Assembly (NCBI GenBank): GCA_024643585.1
Contig: JAHEMP010000091.1
Coordinates: 1 to 8,222, forward strand
From: Crocinitomicaceae bacterium
GTDB lineage: Bacteria; Bacteroidota; Bacteroidia; Flavobacteriales_D; Crocinitomicaceae
Direction of reading: 5' to 3'
DNA: 8,222 bases
Below the pieces are notes generated by a model. The model saw only the letters and a program-made list of their open reading frames with translations, was not told the DNA's origin and ran no database searches. The translations under genes were made by a program, and so were the position numbers. Shown here one piece after another: positions 6,959 through 8,222 of this stretch (position 1 is the first letter of the stretch; the number at the start of each line of letters is the position of its first letter).

Positions 6959-8222
6959 ATGACGAAAAAAATTACTCTTAAATGGGTTAAAATGTGTGGA
7001 TTAATGCTTTCGGCGTTAATTTGTGTACCTGTTTTTGGACAAAATCAAATGGATTTACCGATAACATTTCAAAGCCCAACAACAACTTATGGTTTGATAG
7101 GTTTCGGTGGGGCAGATTCTTCTGTTATTGTTGTAGATCCTACTAACTCAGCGAACACGGTCGCGAGAGTATACAAAAATGCTACTGCTCAAACCTGGGC
7201 AGGAACGACTATTACAGCACCGGCAGGACTTGGTTTTGCAAATCCAGTGCCATTTGCAGCAGGTTCGACTATTATGACATTAAAAGTTTGGTCTCCTCAC
7301 GCAAATATTCAAGTTAGGTTAAAAGTAGAAGACCACACAAATCCTGGAATTTCTGTGGAAACTGAAGCAACATTAACGGTTGCAAATCAGTGGCAAACTC
7401 TTAGTTTTAATTTTGCATTACAAGCATCTGGAACAGCAGCTATCAATTTTGCAAATAACTACGACAAAGCTTCTGTCTTCATGAATTTTGGAGTAGATGG
7501 TGCAACAGCTGGAGCAAGAACGTATTATTTTGATGATTTAGAATTCGTGCCAGGAACTCCTAGTAATTTGACACAAATGAATCTTCCTGTAACTTTTGAT
7601 GATACGACAGTTTTGTATGGATTGATTGGTTTTGGTGGGGCAGAAGTTTCATCAATCGTTGCTGATCCAACAAATCCGGCTAATACAGTAGCTAAAGTTA
7701 TTAAATCGAACACAGCGCAAACATGGGCTGGAACAACAGTTACTGACTCTTCCAATCTAGGATTAGCTACCCCAATACCATTTACTGCGAGTAATACATC
7801 GATGAGTTTGAAAGTTTGGTCTCCAGATGCTAATATTCCTATTCGATTAAAAGTTGAAGATCATACAAACCCAGGTATTTCAGTAGAAACTGAAGCTATG
7901 ACTACTGTTGCAAGTCAGTGGGAAACTTTGACCTTCAATTTTTCAAATCAAGCTACTGGAACGGCTCCTATCAATTTAGCAAACAATTACGATAAGGCAT
8001 CTGTGTTCTTTAATTTTGGAACAGACGGTGCAACTGCTGGTCAAAAGACTTACTATTTCGATGATTTAAAGATGGCAAATGCTGTTCTTGCAGGATTGAA
8101 CATAACAATTGATGTTTGCTCTACAACGGCAGATACTGTAAGAATGACAGGACCTTTCTGGGGTTGGGATCCAAATGGTGGACCAATCGCTACAGATAAT
8201 GGTAATGGAACTTGGACAGTGA
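6959..8222 (+). CDS. Secreted multidomain protein with tandem CBM-like modules, C-terminus cut
   Basis: The frame opens with ATG at 6959 and stays open for 421 codons to the right edge, so the protein is partial. A signal peptide is clear: positive start MTKKITLKWVK, hydrophobic stretch to about residue 26, likely cleavage at VFG/QNQ. Two tandem modules follow (31-196 and 207-372), each opening M-[DN]-LP and closing YYFDDL. They have the look of beta-sandwich carbohydrate-binding modules, though I cannot name a family. A different module begins near residue 379, with VCSTTADTVRMTGPFWGWDP and NGNGTWTV, resembling the small binding domains found in Bacteroidota polysaccharide-degrading proteins. 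A catalytic domain and a type IX secretion tail could lie beyond the edge but are not seen. With the GH3 enzyme and regulator upstream, a role in glycan binding or breakdown, perhaps of beta-glucan, is inferred. Confidence 0.85.
   Translation, partial: MTKKITLKWVKMCGLMLSALICVPVFGQNQMDLPITFQSPTTTYGLIGFGGADSSVIVVDPTNSANTVARVYKNATAQTWAGTTITAPAGLGFANPVPFAAGSTIMTLKVWSPHANIQVRLKVEDHTNPGISVETEATLTVANQWQTLSFNFALQASGTAAINFANNYDKASVFMNFGVDGATAGARTYYFDDLEFVPGTPSNLTQMNLPVTFDDTTVLYGLIGFGGAEVSSIVADPTNPANTVAKVIKSNTAQTWAGTTVTDSSNLGLATPIPFTASNTSMSLKVWSPDANIPIRLKVEDHTNPGISVETEAMTTVASQWETLTFNFSNQATGTAPINLANNYDKASVFFNFGTDGATAGQKTYYFDDLKMANAVLAGLNITIDVCSTTADTVRMTGPFWGWDPNGGPIATDNGNGTWTV
7049..7546 (+). repeat. 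Tandem CBM-like module, copy 1 (residues 31-196)
   Basis: This is the first of two in-frame protein repeats. It aligns without gaps to copy 2 at an offset of 176 residues, with about 118 of 166 positions identical by hand count. The most conserved blocks are YGLIGFGGA, TAQTWAGTT, LKVWSP, RLKVEDHTNPGISVETEA, ANNYDKASVF and TYYFDDL. The conserved tryptophans and the Asp/Asn-rich blocks are of the sort seen in sugar-binding beta-sandwiches. Confidence 0.9.
7577..8074 (+). repeat. Tandem CBM-like module, copy 2 (residues 207-372)
   Basis: This is the second copy of the module, joined to the first by a short linker (residues 197-206, VPGTPSNLTQ). Differences from copy 1 are concentrated in the first 15 residues and around residues 262-282, while the central RLKVEDHTNPGISVETEA block is unchanged. 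The DNA has diverged more at third codon positions than the protein has, pointing to an older, selected duplication rather than a very recent copy. Confidence 0.9.

Noticed and set aside
7525..7755. 76-codon minus-strand frame
   Set aside because: It is antisense to the tandem modules, whose in-frame conservation shows that the plus strand is the coding one.

Overview
The window looks like chromosomal DNA from a Bacteroidota, most likely of the Flavobacteriia type. The DNA is AT-rich and starts lack clear Shine-Dalgarno sequences, with A-rich or unremarkable leaders instead. TAnnTTTG-type promoter boxes are present, and both exported proteins have signal peptides ending in ...GQN, as is common in this group. 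The protein families point the same way. Species cannot be named from the sequence alone.

The left half (1-3711) is on the minus strand and encodes housekeeping and envelope functions. In transcription order it holds a YqgE/AlgH-family protein (TTG start, 3711-3133), an LpxL/HtrB-type lipid acyltransferase (start 3097 or, more likely, 3037; stop 2162), the AAA+ replication-recombination factor RarA/MgsA (2165-882, sharing ATGA with the gene before it), and a second acyltransferase paralogue (876 to beyond the left edge). The last three are tightly packed (4-bp overlap, then a 5-bp gap) and form an acyltransferase-rarA-acyltransferase sandwich. A good TAnnTTTG box lies inside the longest reading frame of the first acyltransferase, so these three genes may have their own promoter.

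The right half (3867-8222) is on the plus strand and looks like part of a carbohydrate-use locus. It holds a secreted family GH3 beta-glucosidase/exo-beta-glucanase (3867-6164). Eleven bases later comes a Nudix-fold transcriptional regulator of the NrtR/AraR-like type with a degenerate catalytic box (6176-6871). After an 87-bp gap there is a large secreted protein with two tandem carbohydrate-binding-like modules and the start of a third, different module, cut by the right edge.

The most interesting signal is a pair of near-identical 19-bp palindromes, TATTGTACTTTTGACAATA (3811-3829) and TATTGTATTTTGTACAATA (6887-6905). One lies before the GH3-regulator pair and the other before the repeat protein, each 37-53 bases from the start codon and over the likely promoter. 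The inferred model is that the Nudix-type regulator senses a sugar or sugar derivative and controls both its own operon and the secreted binding or hydrolytic protein through these sites. No SusC/SusD pair is visible, so the locus probably continues to the right. The largest gene-free gap is 155 bp, so no stretch above 300 bases is unexplained.
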